Source: Bifidobacterium lemurum (GTDB taxonomy: Bacteria; Actinomycetota; Actinomycetes; Actinomycetales; Bifidobacteriaceae). Taken from it: a stretch of DNA of 64,000 nt. The number at the start of each line of letters is the position of its first letter. The stretch's first letter is position 1. Under the pieces are notes generated by a model, which made no database searches, was not told where the DNA came from, and worked only from the letters and a program-made list of their open reading frames with translations. Shown here in pieces: positions 34,714 through 44,943 of the stretch. The translations under genes and the position numbers were made by a program. Location of the stretch: NCBI RefSeq assembly GCF_014898175.1, contig NZ_CP062948.1, forward strand, positions 2,790,001-2,854,000, given 5' to 3'.

Positions 34714-36027
34714 TCACACCACGTCGACCAGACAGGGGATGTCCATCTCCAAACGCGTCTGCGAGCCGTGAACGCTGGGCAGTCGCGTGGCCTTCTCCGC
34801 CTGCGAGCGCGAATCGACGATGGTGACCGCGCCCGTGGCCTGCACGAGCACGTCGCCGATCATCGGCAGCACGCGCGCGTCCACAGCTCCGAACACCCCC
34901 TGTTCGATAGCCTGCGTTTTGGTGCGCACCAGAGCCCTGTCGCCGAGGAATTCCGTCCATCGCGCGGCCAATTCGTCGGCGGAGGTGTTCCGATCCGCGT
35001 ACAGCATCACCGAACGGGGCTCTCCCCCGACGAGTTCCACGCCTTGGGACAGACGCGGCTCTTCGGCTATGTCGATGCGTTCGGCGGGGTCGGCGCCGAC
35101 CATGCCGTGGTCGGCGGTGATCAGGATCAGCGTGCCTGCGGGCGCGCTGCGCCGCAGCAGCCCCAGTTGCGCGTCGATGCGTTCGAAGGCGGCGATCCAC
35201 TGGTCGGAGTTCCAGCCGTAGTTGTGTCCGACCTTGTCGGCGTCGCGGATGTACAGGTAGCTCAGGCCGGGGGCCGAGGCGGACTTGCAGGCGGCGAGCA
35301 CGCGGTCGCGCGGCGTCACGCTGCCGATGTAGTCGGAGCCGCGCAGCGCGGCCTGGGTGAGCGGTGAGTTGGCGAATTTGGGCAGGCCCGAGCTGGTGAC
35401 GCGCACGCCGCGTTCACGCAGCCGTTCGAATACGGTGGGTTGGCGCTGCAGGTCGGCGGGTTCCAACGCCTCTTTGAATTGGATGAGCTGGCTGAGCTGG
35501 CCGGTGAGGGGGTTCTTCTGCGTGTAGCCGGTCATGCCGGTCAGTCCGGGGCAGGTGCCGGTGCCGAAGGTGGCCATCGCGGCGACCGTGGTGCTGGGCG
35601 CGCATGTGGAGATGGGACGCTGGTTGGCGGCGTCGTTCATCAGCGAACGCAATGTGGGCGCGTGGCCCAGTCTCATGGCGATGTTCCAGTAGCCCAGTCC
35701 GTCCACCAGCACGACGATGGCGGATTTCACGTCGGGCAGGCCCAGCGCGGCCTGCAAATGGCGCGGATCTGAGTGCACAGCGGTGGCGATCGGGTGTCCG
35801 ATGGCGGAGGACACGGCGGGCAGCAGCGACGACAGGTGCAGCGCGCCGCCGCGGAACTCCCCTTGGGACGCACCTCGCGGCGCATGCGACGACTCGCTAT
35901 GGTGACCGCCATGGGAATTCTCATGCGAATCGCCCGGCGACGCATCCCCATATTGCGCGGTGGGCACCAAACGCAATAGTTCTTCCATTTCCGGCACTTC
36001 GACGCTCATAATCCCACATTCAAGCAC
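34714..36027 (-). CDS. Alkaline-phosphatase-fold protein (nucleotide pyrophosphatase/phosphodiesterase-like)
   Basis: This 437-residue protein has a metal-binding start VVLVDGLGYWN, the nucleophile Thr region CAPSTTVAAMATFGTG, GLTGMTGYTQKNP, and the later ITADHGMVG (His/Asp ligands) and YLYIRDADKVGHNYG. No signal peptide or membrane helix is evident, so it is probably cytosolic. The N-terminal 60 residues are Ser/His-rich. GGGAGG is 5 nt before a GTG at 36027, which I take as the start over the ATG at 36009. Substrate unknown. Confidence 0.82.
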   Translation of the reverse strand: MLECGIMSVEVPEMEELLRLVPTAQYGDASPGDSHENSHGGHHSESSHAPRGASQGEFRGGALHLSSLLPAVSSAIGHPIATAVHSDPRHLQAALGLPDVKSAIVVLVDGLGYWNIAMRLGHAPTLRSLMNDAANQRPISTCAPSTTVAAMATFGTGTCPGLTGMTGYTQKNPLTGQLSQLIQFKEALEPADLQRQPTVFERLRERGVRVTSSGLPKFANSPLTQAALRGSDYIGSVTPRDRVLAACKSASAPGLSYLYIRDADKVGHNYGWNSDQWIAAFERIDAQLGLLRRSAPAGTLILITADHGMVGADPAERIDIAEEPRLSQGVELVGGEPRSVMLYADRNTSADELAARWTEFLGDRALVRTKTQAIEQGVFGAVDARVLPMIGDVLVQATGAVTIVDSRSQAEKATRLPSVHGSQTRLEMDIPCLVDVV

Positions 36028-36111
36028 AACGACCTCCCTCCGAGGGAACCGTTACGGGCGATCGCCGGGTTCGATGCGCGCGGCTGCGTGCACTTCGAAC
36101 CGGCCGCCGCG

Positions 36112-36197
36112 CCATTGCGCCGTTTGCACGGATCCTGGCGCTGCGAAGCATAGTGGATGGTCTCGCCGTCGACCATTGCGCCATTTGCGCGGGTCCT
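36112..36197. repeat. Imperfect direct repeat in the region upstream of parC
   Basis: CCATTGCGCCGTTTGCACGG (36112-36131, match continuing to 36136) recurs as CCATTGCGCCATTTGCGCGG (36173-36192, continuing to 36197), 61 bp downstream, 22 of 25 bases identical. It lies in the 326-bp gap 36028-36353 between the divergent phosphatase-like and parC genes. The gap also holds a TATTAT -10-like hexamer (36318-36323) and a short GGGTGT/ACACCC-type inverted repeat near 36260. Role unknown. Confidence 0.65.
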
Positions 36198-36353
36198 AGA
36201 CTTGGAGTCGCGCACATTCCCACCCATCGGACGCACCAGACTCGACATCGGTCTTTACGCGGGGTGTTTCGGACACCCCCGTTGTCGCCGATTCGCGGCT
36301 TTGGGGCATGTTGACGGTATTATGGGGCGGTTGTTCGAACTGAGGGAGCGCAT

Positions 36354-39077
36354 ATGGCATCACGCAAACCGGCCCAGCCGGCCTATGACCCGCGTACGGT
36401 CAAGGAGCATATCGTCGAAACGCCGTTGAACGAGGAGATGAGCAAATCATTCCTCGAATACGCGTATTCGGTGATCTACGCGCGTGCCCTGCCCGACGCC
36501 CGCGACGGCATGAAGCCGGTGCAGCGACGCATCGTCTACCAGATGGGCCAGATGAACCTCACTCCGGACCGTCCGTACATGAAGTCCGCCCGTGTGGTCG
36601 GCGAGGTGATGGGTAAGCTCCATCCACACGGCGATTCCGCGATCTACGAGGCCATGGTGCGTCTGGCGCAGCCCTTCGCCATGCGTCTGCCGCTGGTCGA
36701 CGGCCACGGCAATTTCGGCTCGCTCGACGACGGCCCCGCGGCCTCCCGCTACACCGAGGCGCGACTGGGACCGGCCGCGTTGGGCATGAACGCCGATATC
36801 GACGAGGACACCGTCGATTTCACACCGAACTACGACAACAAGCTCAAGGAGCCGACCGTGCTGCCGGCGGCGATTCCGAATCTGCTGGTCAACGGCGGTT
36901 CGGGCATCGCGGTGGGCATGGCCACGAATCTCGCCACGCATAATCTCGGCGAGGTGGTGTCGGCAGCGAAGCATCTGATGGCGAATCCCGACGCCTCTTT
37001 GGAGGAGCTGATGCGGCGCGTGCCTGGGCCGGATTGGCCGGGCGGCGGCATCATCATCGGCCGTGACGGCATCCGCGAGGCGTATGCGACGGGCCGTGGC
37101 ACGCTGACTACGCGCGCCGCCACGCATGTCGAGAACGTGACCGCCCGCAAGAAGGCGATCGTCGTGACCGAACTGCCCTATATGGTGGGGCCGGAGAAGG
37201 TTCTGGAACGCATCTCCGACGGTGTGAAGAACCGCAAACTGGAGGGCATCTCCGGCGCGATCGACTTGACGGACCGCCATAACGGCACGCGCATCGTCAT
37301 CGAAATCAAAACCGGCTTCGACCCGCACGCGGTGCTGGTGCAGCTGTTCAAGCACACGCCGCTGCAGGACAACTTCGCCATCAACAATGTGGCGCTGGTC
37401 GAGGGCCGCCCGCACACCATGGGGCTGAAGGAGATGCTGCAGGTGTGGATCGACCACCGTCGCGTGGTGATCCGCAGGCGCAGCGAATACCGCCGCAGGA
37501 AGGCGTTGGAACGCCTGCACTTGGTCGACGGCCTGCTGCTCGCCATGGTGGACATCGACGAGGTCATCCAGGTGATCCGCTCCTCCGACGACGCGGACGC
37601 CGCCAAAACACGACTGATGGCCGTGTTCGACCTCGACGAGATCCAGGCCCAGTACATTCTCGACCTGCGTCTGCGCCGTCTGACCCGTATGAGCCGCATC
37701 GAGCTCGAGGCCGAGCGTGACGAGTTGAAGCGTCGCATCGAGGAGCTCGACCGCATCCTCTCCTCCGAGGCGGAGCTGGACGCCGTGGTGGTGCGTGAGA
37801 TGGACGAGGCGGCCGCCAAATACGGTTCGCCGCGCCGCACGGTGCTGCTGGACGCGGGCGAGGACGGCGCCCTGACCCCCGTGGCCGTCGAAGGCGATTC
37901 CAGCGTGTCCGCATCCGCGATGGAGGCCGTGCGTTCGGCGCGGACCGTGTCGTCTGCGGCCGCCGATGTGGAGGCCGCCGCGCAGGCCGCGAAGAAGAGC
38001 GGCGAGGACGCGCTGCTCGCGGGCGCGTTGAAGATCGAGGACGAGCCGTGCGTGGTGATGATGAGCGCCTCCGGTCTGATCGCGCGCACCACGCCCAGCG
38101 CGATGGACGTGTTCGAAACGCGTTCCGCCTCCGACAAGCGTGTGGCCGACGACCAGATCGTCTCCATCTTCCCGACCTCAACCCGCGCCTCCTACGGTCT
38201 GGTGACCTCAGCGGGACGTCTGGTACTGGCCCATGTGGCCGACCTGCCAGCGTTGCCCGCGTCGGCCACGTTGGCGTTGACCGGCGGCGTGAAGGCGGAC
38301 GAGCTCATCGGCATGACCGAAAGCACCGATCCGGTACCGGGCGAGAAGGTGATCACCGCCATCGCGATGGAGCCGGCGAAATCCGCCTCCGATGAGAGTG
38401 AAGGCGCCGAAACCTCCGAAACCGCTTCCGGCGAGCCGGCCGCGTTGCCGCCGCTGGCGATCGGCACGCGGGGCGGCGTGGTCAAGCGGTGGAACCGCGA
38501 GTCGCCCACCACGATGGATTCGTGGCCGATCATCGATCTGAAGGATGGCGATGTGGCGCTGTTCGCCGCCCCCGCCGAGGATGAGGACCGTCTGGTGTTC
38601 ATCGCCACGGACTCCTCGCTGCTGACCTTCGAGGCAAGCAATGTGCGTCCGCAAGGCCGCACGGCCGGCGGCATGGCCGGCATCCGTCTGGCCGAGGGCG
38701 AGCAGGTGGCCGCGTTCAACGTGGTGCCCGCGGGCAAGATCGCCTGGGTGTACGAGGAGGGTGAGAACGGCCTGTCCTCAGCGTCCGGCGCGGTGGTGCT
38801 GACCGTGGCCGGCGATTCCGAGGCTTTGCCCGGCACCGAGAACGGCGCCGCGAAGGTCACGCCGTTGGAGATGTACCCGACCAAGGGCCGTGGCACCGGC
38901 GGCGTGCGTTCGCAACGCTTTCTGAAGGGGCAGAACACGCTGATCCTCGCATGGGTGGGCGCCTACCCGCTGCATGCGTCGAGCGAGGGCAACTCCCCCG
39001 TCGAACTGCCCAAGCCGGATATGCGCCGCGACGGTTCGGGAACCGACCTCGCCACCCCCATCGCCTTCATCGGCTGA
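36354..39077 (+). CDS. parC: DNA topoisomerase IV subunit A (type IIA topoisomerase A subunit)
   Basis: This 907-residue protein is the breakage-reunion subunit. The active Tyr is in [15 protein letters not shown] (about 132). The quinolone-determining stretch [19 protein letters not shown] has Ser and Glu at the ParC-type positions. A coiled region and a C-terminal beta-pinwheel domain follow. The gyrase-specific Q-R-R-G-G box is absent ([13 protein letters not shown] stands there). With the matching B subunit at 57670 near the sigma factor gene, I call topoisomerase IV rather than gyrase; the two cannot be told apart with certainty by eye. GAGGGAG precedes the ATG. A small GTATCGC/GCGATAC hairpin (39094-39111) ends the gene and overlaps the convergent lhr stop. 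Confidence 0.85.
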   Translation: MASRKPAQPAYDPRTVKEHIVETPLNEEMSKSFLEYAYSVIYARALPDARDGMKPVQRRIVYQMGQMNLTPDRPYMKSARVVGEVMGKLHPHGDSAIYEAMVRLAQPFAMRLPLVDGHGNFGSLDDGPAASRYTEARLGPAALGMNADIDEDTVDFTPNYDNKLKEPTVLPAAIPNLLVNGGSGIAVGMATNLATHNLGEVVSAAKHLMANPDASLEELMRRVPGPDWPGGGIIIGRDGIREAYATGRGTLTTRAATHVENVTARKKAIVVTELPYMVGPEKVLERISDGVKNRKLEGISGAIDLTDRHNGTRIVIEIKTGFDPHAVLVQLFKHTPLQDNFAINNVALVEGRPHTMGLKEMLQVWIDHRRVVIRRRSEYRRRKALERLHLVDGLLLAMVDIDEVIQVIRSSDDADAAKTRLMAVFDLDEIQAQYILDLRLRRLTRMSRIELEAERDELKRRIEELDRILSSEAELDAVVVREMDEAAAKYGSPRRTVLLDAGEDGALTPVAVEGDSSVSASAMEAVRSARTVSSAAADVEAAAQAAKKSGEDALLAGALKIEDEPCVVMMSASGLIARTTPSAMDVFETRSASDKRVADDQIVSIFPTSTRASYGLVTSAGRLVLAHVADLPALPASATLALTGGVKADELIGMTESTDPVPGEKVITAIAMEPAKSASDESEGAETSETASGEPAALPPLAIGTRGGVVKRWNRESPTTMDSWPIIDLKDGDVALFAAPAEDEDRLVFIATDSSLLTFEASNVRPQGRTAGGMAGIRLAEGEQVAAFNVVPAGKIAWVYEEGENGLSSASGAVVLTVAGDSEALPGTENGAAKVTPLEMYPTKGRGTGGVRSQRFLKGQNTLILAWVGAYPLHASSEGNSPVELPKPDMRRDGSGTDLATPIAFIG

Positions 39078-39101
39078 CGCGGCCGCTCACGCCGTATCGC
39101 A

Positions 39102-42100
39102 TCAGCGATACAGCTTCATGCCTTGCGGCGTGAGCGTGAACCCCACCAGTCGGAGCATCCGCGTATAAGGGTTGCCTCCGGCGAACGATTCGCCGTTCGC
39201 ATCGGAGAACGTGATGCTGCCGATGGGACTGTCGCGCCGCAAGGCGTACGTGAGTTCGCTTAAGGCACGCCGCAGAAGATTGTCGTGTTCGCGGTTTTCG
39301 ACATTCTCGCCGTGTTCGCGGTTTTCACGGTTCTCGACAGTCTCGCCGTCCTCATGCTTTTCGCGGTTCTCAAGGTTCTCGCCGCCCTCACCGCCCTGCC
39401 CGGTCGATTCTCCGAATATGGTGAGGTGTTTGGATTTGACCGCGGCATAGGCGACCGGTCGACCAGCTGCGATGACGACCACGCCGCCGGCGCGACGGAT
39501 CGGTTTGGTCGCGCCCGCGGGCACGTCAGGCCAGGCCACCGCAGATCCGGCGAGATTCGCGGGATCGAGCACACTCAACGCCACTGCCGATTCGACATGG
39601 CCTTCCGTCGATTGGCGCAGCACGTCGACCACCTCTTTGGAGGCGAATTGGGCCGCGCCGAACCCTTTGACGAACATGCCGCGCACCAGCGTGCTGTGCT
39701 CCTCCATACGCCTCAGCACCGGGTAGAGCGCGGAGAAGCCTCCCGGCAGGTTCTCCTTGTCCACAAGCGGCTGAGCGACCACCCCGTAGCGGTCCAGCAG
39801 GGCCTCGACACGCGCGATCGCCACCTGTTCAGGTCGTGATGAGGGCCGTCTCCTATCGGAGCTACCCGTCGACGGCCCAGTCTCACTGGCATTGAGACCA
39901 TCGGCACCGGGATTCCCACTTGCGGCGAAGCTCCGCACCGCCTCAGGCGACATGCCGGTGGCACGGATCACCGCCCCATCCGACCGATCATCCACCTCGG
40001 AACCATCAGCGCCGTCCACGGCCATCCATAGGCCCGTCATATTGAGAGGAACGGCCGGCGTCATACGAGTATGTCTGCGGGAGGCCCTTGAAGGGGCTCG
40101 TGCCGCTCGTGTGCCGGCATCCAACGCCCGCACCGGCGCGAATGAGCTGTTAGTCACCCTTCCTTGCCAGACCAGCGACCAGAGCGCCTCTTCGAATTGA
40201 CTGTCCGACCATGCCTTGCCGACGAGCTCACCGGTGTCGGAATCCACTTCGGGAGATATCTCCTCCCAACGCTTGCGCGACAGGTCCGCCAGCTGCTCGG
40301 CGCGATACGCGCCCGACGACGACAGCACGTCTTCGATCGCGTCGGGCAGAGTCCCCACGCCGGCGGCGGCGCGTCTGTCGCGGTGACCGAACCGTTCCGG
40401 CAATGGCGAATCCGCAGGATGGAACGACACCAACCCGGGTTCTTTGGCTCGTTCCTTGGGCTTGACACCGGATTGGGATCCGATCCAGACCACATCGCCG
40501 GAAGTGATGAGCTCGTCGAGCAGCGCGGGCCTATAATCGCGCACGCGGGCCGGGAACACGCTGCGTTCCCATACGGACGCCGGCAGCGCCACGCCTTCCA
40601 ACTGTTCGATAACGCGCATCAATCCGTCAATGCCCTCGTACCGTTCGCCTCCGACCGGACCGACGCCCTGCCGGTCAAGCAGGAAGGTTTGGAAGGTCGA
40701 GACGTCCACTGGTTTGACGGATTCGCGCGCCTTTTTGAGCGAGCGCGAACGGATGCGACGGAACACCTCCTTGTGCAGCCATTGGTCGGGTTGCGAATCC
40801 GCTGCATGTGATGCCGAGACATGCGAATCCTTGGCATATGGTTCCGTGGCGTGTGATTGCGAGGTCTTCGTTTCCACCAAGCCGCCCGTTCCCCCGGCAT
40901 CCGCGTGGGCCCTCCCGGACGCCACACACAGACCGCCACCGCCACGCCAATCGGCACCTGTTCCCCCGGCGTCCGCGTGAGTCTTCCCCGACTCTCCTGG
41001 CATGGATTGGGCCGTGAAGCGGCCGTGCAGCAGTTCGCCGCGCATGGTGAGCTCGTCGAGCGTGCGGACGACGGTCGAGGCGTCCAAATCCAGCTCGCGC
41101 ATCACCTGATCGGCGGTGAAGGGCCCATGGGTTTTGGCGAAGCGTGCGATGCGGCCGGCCACGTCGGAGGGTTCAAGGTCGTTCCAGAACGTGCGTGAGG
41201 CGAGTTCCGCTTCGACTTGCGTGATGACCTGCCCGTCGAGCACGCTGGTCATATCGGCGCTTCCCAGCAAACGTTCCAGCACTTCGGGGTCGATCGACAG
41301 CAACTGCGCGCTGCGTTCGGCCTGCGGCACGTCATACTGGTACATCACTTGGCCGACGTAGCCGAACAGCAGGTTCTCCGCGAACGGCGAGGGACGCTGC
41401 GTCTCCGCCTCCCCCAGCGCGATGGTTCCGGCGTTGAGTCCGGTCATGAGCTCGCGTAGGGCGGCCATATCGTAGACGTCCTGCAGACATTCGCGCGCGG
41501 TTTCCAGCAGCAATGGGAAGTTGCGTCGGGTGCGCGCGGCATTGAGCAGCTGCGCGGCACACAGACGCTGCTGCCACAGCGGCACGCGTTTGCCTGGATC
41601 GGTGCGCGGCAGGAACAGCGAACGCGCCGCGCATTCGCGGAACCGCGCGGCGAACAGCACCGATTCCCCAACCTGCGTCTCCACATCGCGCGTCAGTTCG
41701 TCCGCGTCGAACAGGAACAGGTCGTGCAGCCATGAGGATGACAAGCCATCGGATAACGGCCGGTCTTGGCCGGCATAAGAGACGTCGGCGGCTGCGGTGT
41801 CCGCAGACGTCTCACCGTAAGACAGGGATTCGCCGACCGCCACGCCATCCGGCAATCGGAGAATGATGCCGTCATCCGCGGCATAGGTCTGGCCGTCGAA
41901 TCCGTAGCGCTGTTTGATGCGGTGGCTTACGGCCATGGCCCAAGGCTCGTGGACGCGCCGCCCGTACGGCGAATGGAGGATGACCTGCCAGCCGCCTTCC
42001 TCGCTTGGGCAGCGTTCGATGACGAGATGCCGGTCGTTGGGCACCACGCCGGTACAGGCTCGCTGTTCGGCGAGCAGCGCGGCAAGATTGTCGATGGAGT

Positions 42101-44705
42101 TGCGGTCGAGGCCGTCGGCGATAAGGCGTTGTTCGGTGGATTCGGAGAATCGCGGGGAGAGATCCTTCGACTCCGCTGCGCTTCGCTCAGGATGACAGGA
42201 AGAGGTTGTGCTCTGTTCAGGATGACAAGAAGAAGCTGTGCTCTGTTCGGAAGGACGTTGATGATGTTTATTCGTCATGCTGAGCGGAGTGCAGCGGAGT
42301 CGAAGCATCTCCTCAGGAGGACGGGAAGAAGCTGGGTCGCGGTCTGGAGACCCAAGGATGAGGGCGGCGCTGGTTTCGCGAAGGAATCGGCCTTTGGTTC
42401 GTCCGAAGGCCGCGTCGCGCCCGTTGCCGTCGCCATGCCAGAACGGCAGTCTCGCGGTGCGTCCGGGCGCGGGCAACACCGTCACGCGATCGCGGGTGAT
42501 CTCCTGAATCTGCCATGTGGAGGTGCCCAACGTGATCACATCGCCGACGCGCGATTCGTAGACCATCTCCTCATCAAGTTCGCCCACGCGGCGCGGCCCT
42601 TTGCCCGCGTCGGCTTCGGGCAGCACCACGGTATACAGTCCACGGTCGGGAATCGTGCCGCCCGAGGTGACGGCCAGCCGCTGGGCTCCGGGGCGGGCGG
42701 AAATCAAGCCGGAATCCTCGTTGAACATCAGCGGCGGACGGAACGCGGAGAAATCCTCGCTGTTGTAGGCGCCGGTCATCATGCCCATCACCGAGTCGAA
42801 GACGCCGCGTTCGAGATCGGCGAAGGGTGCGGCACGCCGGACGATCTCGAACCAATGGTCGGCGTCGAGGTCGTCCATCGACGCGGTGGCCACCGTGTGC
42901 TGGGCGAGGATGTCGAGCGGGTTGCGGGGCACGTGGGTCGGTTCGATATCTCCGGCCCGCATGGCTTCGATGCTGGCGGCCGAGCCGATGATCTGTTCGC
43001 GGGTCAACGGGTAGAACAGGGCGTGCGAGACGCCGCCCACGCGATGGTCGGCGCGGCCGACGCGTTGCAGTCCGCTGGAGACGCTTAACGGCGGCGCGAT
43101 CTGGATGACCAGATCGACCGAGCCCATGTCGATGCCGAGTTCCAGACTGCTGGTCGCCACCACGCAGCGCAGACGACCGTTTTTGAGATCGTCCTCGATG
43201 CGTTTGCGACGGTCCTTGGACACGGACCCATGGTGCGCCATGGCGATCACGTCGACTGCCTCGTGGGAATGGACCAGCTGTGTGGTGCCGCCGACCACGG
43301 CATCATAGTGTTGCGCAAACGACGAGCGGCCTTCCGGCGAGCCGGTGTCGGGATTCCTCGACTGCGCTGCGCTCCGCTCGGAATGACGAGAGGAAACGCC
43401 ATCTTTGTCGGAATAACGAGACGGGGCGATGGTGTCCACGTAGAGGTCGTTGAGGCGGGTGGTGAGTTTTTCGGCGAGGCCGCGCGAGTTGACGAACACC
43501 AGTGTGGTTTTGTGTGCGAGGATCTCCTCGAGCACGCTGCGTTCGACAACGGGCCATATCGAGCCGGCCTGGCCGTCCGCGGGCGACCCCATGCCGCCCA
43601 TGCCGTCGCCCGCCGCTCCGACGATGGCCTGATAGCCGATGCCATCGCCGTCCGCTTTGGACAATCCTTTGCGCGAAGCATGGCCTTGTCGTTCCGCCAG
43701 CCGACGCATAGCCGGCGTGACCCCGGAAATCTCGGGTTCATGTCGACGCTGCGCGTCGACGCCGCCGGCGCGATGCTTCACATTCGCCGATTGCAGGTCG
43801 CGCATATCGGCAAGGGGCTCGACGATTCTCAAATCCATATCAGGCGCGCAACCGGAGTCGACTATCTCCACCGGCTGCGATCCCGCAAGAAACCGCGCCA
43901 CCTCCTCGGGCGGTTTCACTGTGGCGGACAGGCCGATGCGCTGCACGCGCCGAATCCTCTGCGGCTCCGTTTCATCAGCGCGATCGCTTTGACCGGATTC
44001 CGCGCCGCAACCGCGTTGAGACTGGTTCACCAGCTCGTCCAAACGTTCGAGACTGAGCGCCAGATGCGCGCCGCGCTTGGTGCCCGCCACGGCGTGCACC
44101 TCGTCCACGATCACCGTGTCGACCGTCGCCAGCACGTCACGCGCCTTTGACGTGAGTATGAGATACAGCGATTCGGGCGTGGTGACGAGGATGTCCGGCG
44201 GATGCGAGGCGATGCGGCGTCGTTCGGCCGGCGTGGTGTCGCCGCTGCGTGTGGCGACGGTGACGGATGGAGCCGACAATCCCATTGCCCCGGCGGTCTC
44301 GACGATGCCCGACAACGGCCGTTCGAGGTTCTTCGCCACGTCCACAGCCAACGCCTTCAACGGGGACACGTACAGCACCCGCACACCGCGGCGCGGTTCC
44401 CGATGGCTCCGCCGCGACATCGTGGTCGACGACCGATTCGTCGGTTTCGTCCGCGACCCGTCATTCGGATCGTCGGCCCCGGCGTCGATGGCATCGTCCG
44501 CATGTGCCGGCCCTGCAATCAGCCTGTCGATGGCGGAGAGGAAGGCGGCCAGAGTTTTGCCCGATCCGGTGGGCGCGATGACCAACACATTGGCACCCGA
44601 GCGGATGACCGGCCATGCCCGCCGCTGCGCCTCGGTGGGCTCGCCGAACGCATGGACGAACCATGCCCGGGTGGGCTCGGCGAACGCATCCATGCAATCG
44701 TACAT
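39102..44705 (-). CDS. lhr: Large helicase-related protein (Lhr) with repeat-derived insertions
   Basis: This 1867-residue superfamily 2 DNA helicase is longer than the usual 1500 or so. Seen: Walker A APTGSGKTLAA (44-54), DEVH box VDEVHAVAGTKRGAHLALSL (about 200), SSLELGIDMGSVDLVIQIAP, motif VI LQRVGRADHRVGG, and the long winged-helix/Lhr-specific C-terminal half. Lhr acts in DNA repair. Several in-frame low-complexity insertions stand out: REP-derived peptides near residues 440-452 and 800-850, a HADAGGTG duplication near 1245-1275, SHATEPYAKDSH repeats, and an ENREHGENVENREH repeat near 1780. The ATG at 44705 fits a leaderless transcript. The 238-bp gap beyond it has no recognised gene. 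Confidence 0.88.
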   Translation of the reverse strand: MYDCMDAFAEPTRAWFVHAFGEPTEAQRRAWPVIRSGANVLVIAPTGSGKTLAAFLSAIDRLIAGPAHADDAIDAGADDPNDGSRTKPTNRSSTTMSRRSHREPRRGVRVLYVSPLKALAVDVAKNLERPLSGIVETAGAMGLSAPSVTVATRSGDTTPAERRRIASHPPDILVTTPESLYLILTSKARDVLATVDTVIVDEVHAVAGTKRGAHLALSLERLDELVNQSQRGCGAESGQSDRADETEPQRIRRVQRIGLSATVKPPEEVARFLAGSQPVEIVDSGCAPDMDLRIVEPLADMRDLQSANVKHRAGGVDAQRRHEPEISGVTPAMRRLAERQGHASRKGLSKADGDGIGYQAIVGAAGDGMGGMGSPADGQAGSIWPVVERSVLEEILAHKTTLVFVNSRGLAEKLTTRLNDLYVDTIAPSRYSDKDGVSSRHSERSAAQSRNPDTGSPEGRSSFAQHYDAVVGGTTQLVHSHEAVDVIAMAHHGSVSKDRRKRIEDDLKNGRLRCVVATSSLELGIDMGSVDLVIQIAPPLSVSSGLQRVGRADHRVGGVSHALFYPLTREQIIGSAASIEAMRAGDIEPTHVPRNPLDILAQHTVATASMDDLDADHWFEIVRRAAPFADLERGVFDSVMGMMTGAYNSEDFSAFRPPLMFNEDSGLISARPGAQRLAVTSGGTIPDRGLYTVVLPEADAGKGPRRVGELDEEMVYESRVGDVITLGTSTWQIQEITRDRVTVLPAPGRTARLPFWHGDGNGRDAAFGRTKGRFLRETSAALILGSPDRDPASSRPPEEMLRLRCTPLSMTNKHHQRPSEQSTASSCHPEQSTTSSCHPERSAAESKDLSPRFSESTEQRLIADGLDRNSIDNLAALLAEQRACTGVVPNDRHLVIERCPSEEGGWQVILHSPYGRRVHEPWAMAVSHRIKQRYGFDGQTYAADDGIILRLPDGVAVGESLSYGETSADTAAADVSYAGQDRPLSDGLSSSWLHDLFLFDADELTRDVETQVGESVLFAARFRECAARSLFLPRTDPGKRVPLWQQRLCAAQLLNAARTRRNFPLLLETARECLQDVYDMAALRELMTGLNAGTIALGEAETQRPSPFAENLLFGYVGQVMYQYDVPQAERSAQLLSIDPEVLERLLGSADMTSVLDGQVITQVEAELASRTFWNDLEPSDVAGRIARFAKTHGPFTADQVMRELDLDASTVVRTLDELTMRGELLHGRFTAQSMPGESGKTHADAGGTGADWRGGGGLCVASGRAHADAGGTGGLVETKTSQSHATEPYAKDSHVSASHAADSQPDQWLHKEVFRRIRSRSLKKARESVKPVDVSTFQTFLLDRQGVGPVGGERYEGIDGLMRVIEQLEGVALPASVWERSVFPARVRDYRPALLDELITSGDVVWIGSQSGVKPKERAKEPGLVSFHPADSPLPERFGHRDRRAAAGVGTLPDAIEDVLSSSGAYRAEQLADLSRKRWEEISPEVDSDTGELVGKAWSDSQFEEALWSLVWQGRVTNSSFAPVRALDAGTRAARAPSRASRRHTRMTPAVPLNMTGLWMAVDGADGSEVDDRSDGAVIRATGMSPEAVRSFAASGNPGADGLNASETGPSTGSSDRRRPSSRPEQVAIARVEALLDRYGVVAQPLVDKENLPGGFSALYPVLRRMEEHSTLVRGMFVKGFGAAQFASKEVVDVLRQSTEGHVESAVALSVLDPANLAGSAVAWPDVPAGATKPIRRAGGVVVIAAGRPVAYAAVKSKHLTIFGESTGQGGEGGENLENREKHEDGETVENRENREHGENVENREHDNLLRRALSELTYALRRDSPIGSITFSDANGESFAGGNPYTRMLRLVGFTLTPQGMKLYR
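42160..42310. repeat. Complete REP-like hairpin inside the lhr reading frame
   Basis: Arm GATCCTTCGACTCCGCTGCG and its continuation to GGATGAC (42160-42196) is inverted at 42274-42310 (GTCATGCTGAGCGGAGTGCA and on to AGCATCT). Between them are two partial copies of AGGATGAC(A)(G)AAGAAG. The whole 150-bp unit is a multiple of three within lhr, leaves no stop and is read as CHPERSAAESKDLS-type peptide. The same family occurs in intergenic spots elsewhere in the window. Confidence 0.85.
43350..43391. repeat. Single REP-like unit inside lhr
   Basis: GGGATTCCTCGACTGCGCTG followed by CGCTCCGCTCGGAATGACGA is one arm of the dispersed repeat, read in frame as RHSERSAAQSRNPDTG within Lhr, between helicase domain motifs. 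A faint second copy (GTCGGAATAACGAGAC) follows at 43408. Confidence 0.8.
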
Positions 44706-44718
44706 ATGTTCGATTGTA
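44706..44718 (-). promoter_or_regulatory. Leaderless -10 element of lhr
   Basis: On the minus strand TACAAT (44718-44713) is followed by 7 nt and the ATG at 44705. No ribosome site is present. A weak -35 (TAGCCA) lies 17 bp upstream of the hexamer. Confidence 0.5.
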
Positions 44719-44943
44719 GAGCGTGCCCGTCATCTTGGCTAGCGTCTGCGCGTCGCCTTCGAACGGTCCACCCATCAGGCCCGACGGCACAAAAACGGCA
44801 ACCCGGCCCGACGCCGACGATTCAATCCGCACCCGCGACCCACACCATCGCCCATCGACGAACCTCGCATCCGAGGTCGGAGGCATCAGCCGCACCCGCG
44901 GCCCGCGCGCCATCTCCGCCGAGCGGCGCGCACAGGCGCGAAG

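Noticed and set aside
36354..39077. Calling the A subunit gyrase
   Set aside because: The gyrase-specific Q-R-R-G-G box is missing and the quinolone-determining region has the ParC-type Ser/Glu pair; however I could not compare with the strain's other locus.
44719..44943. Open frames on both strands between lhr and the MFS gene, for example 44723-44947 plus and 44461-44913 minus
   Set aside because: Low-complexity, Arg/Pro-rich translations with no family resemblance, no ribosome site, and overlap with lhr out of frame. Taken as non-coding.
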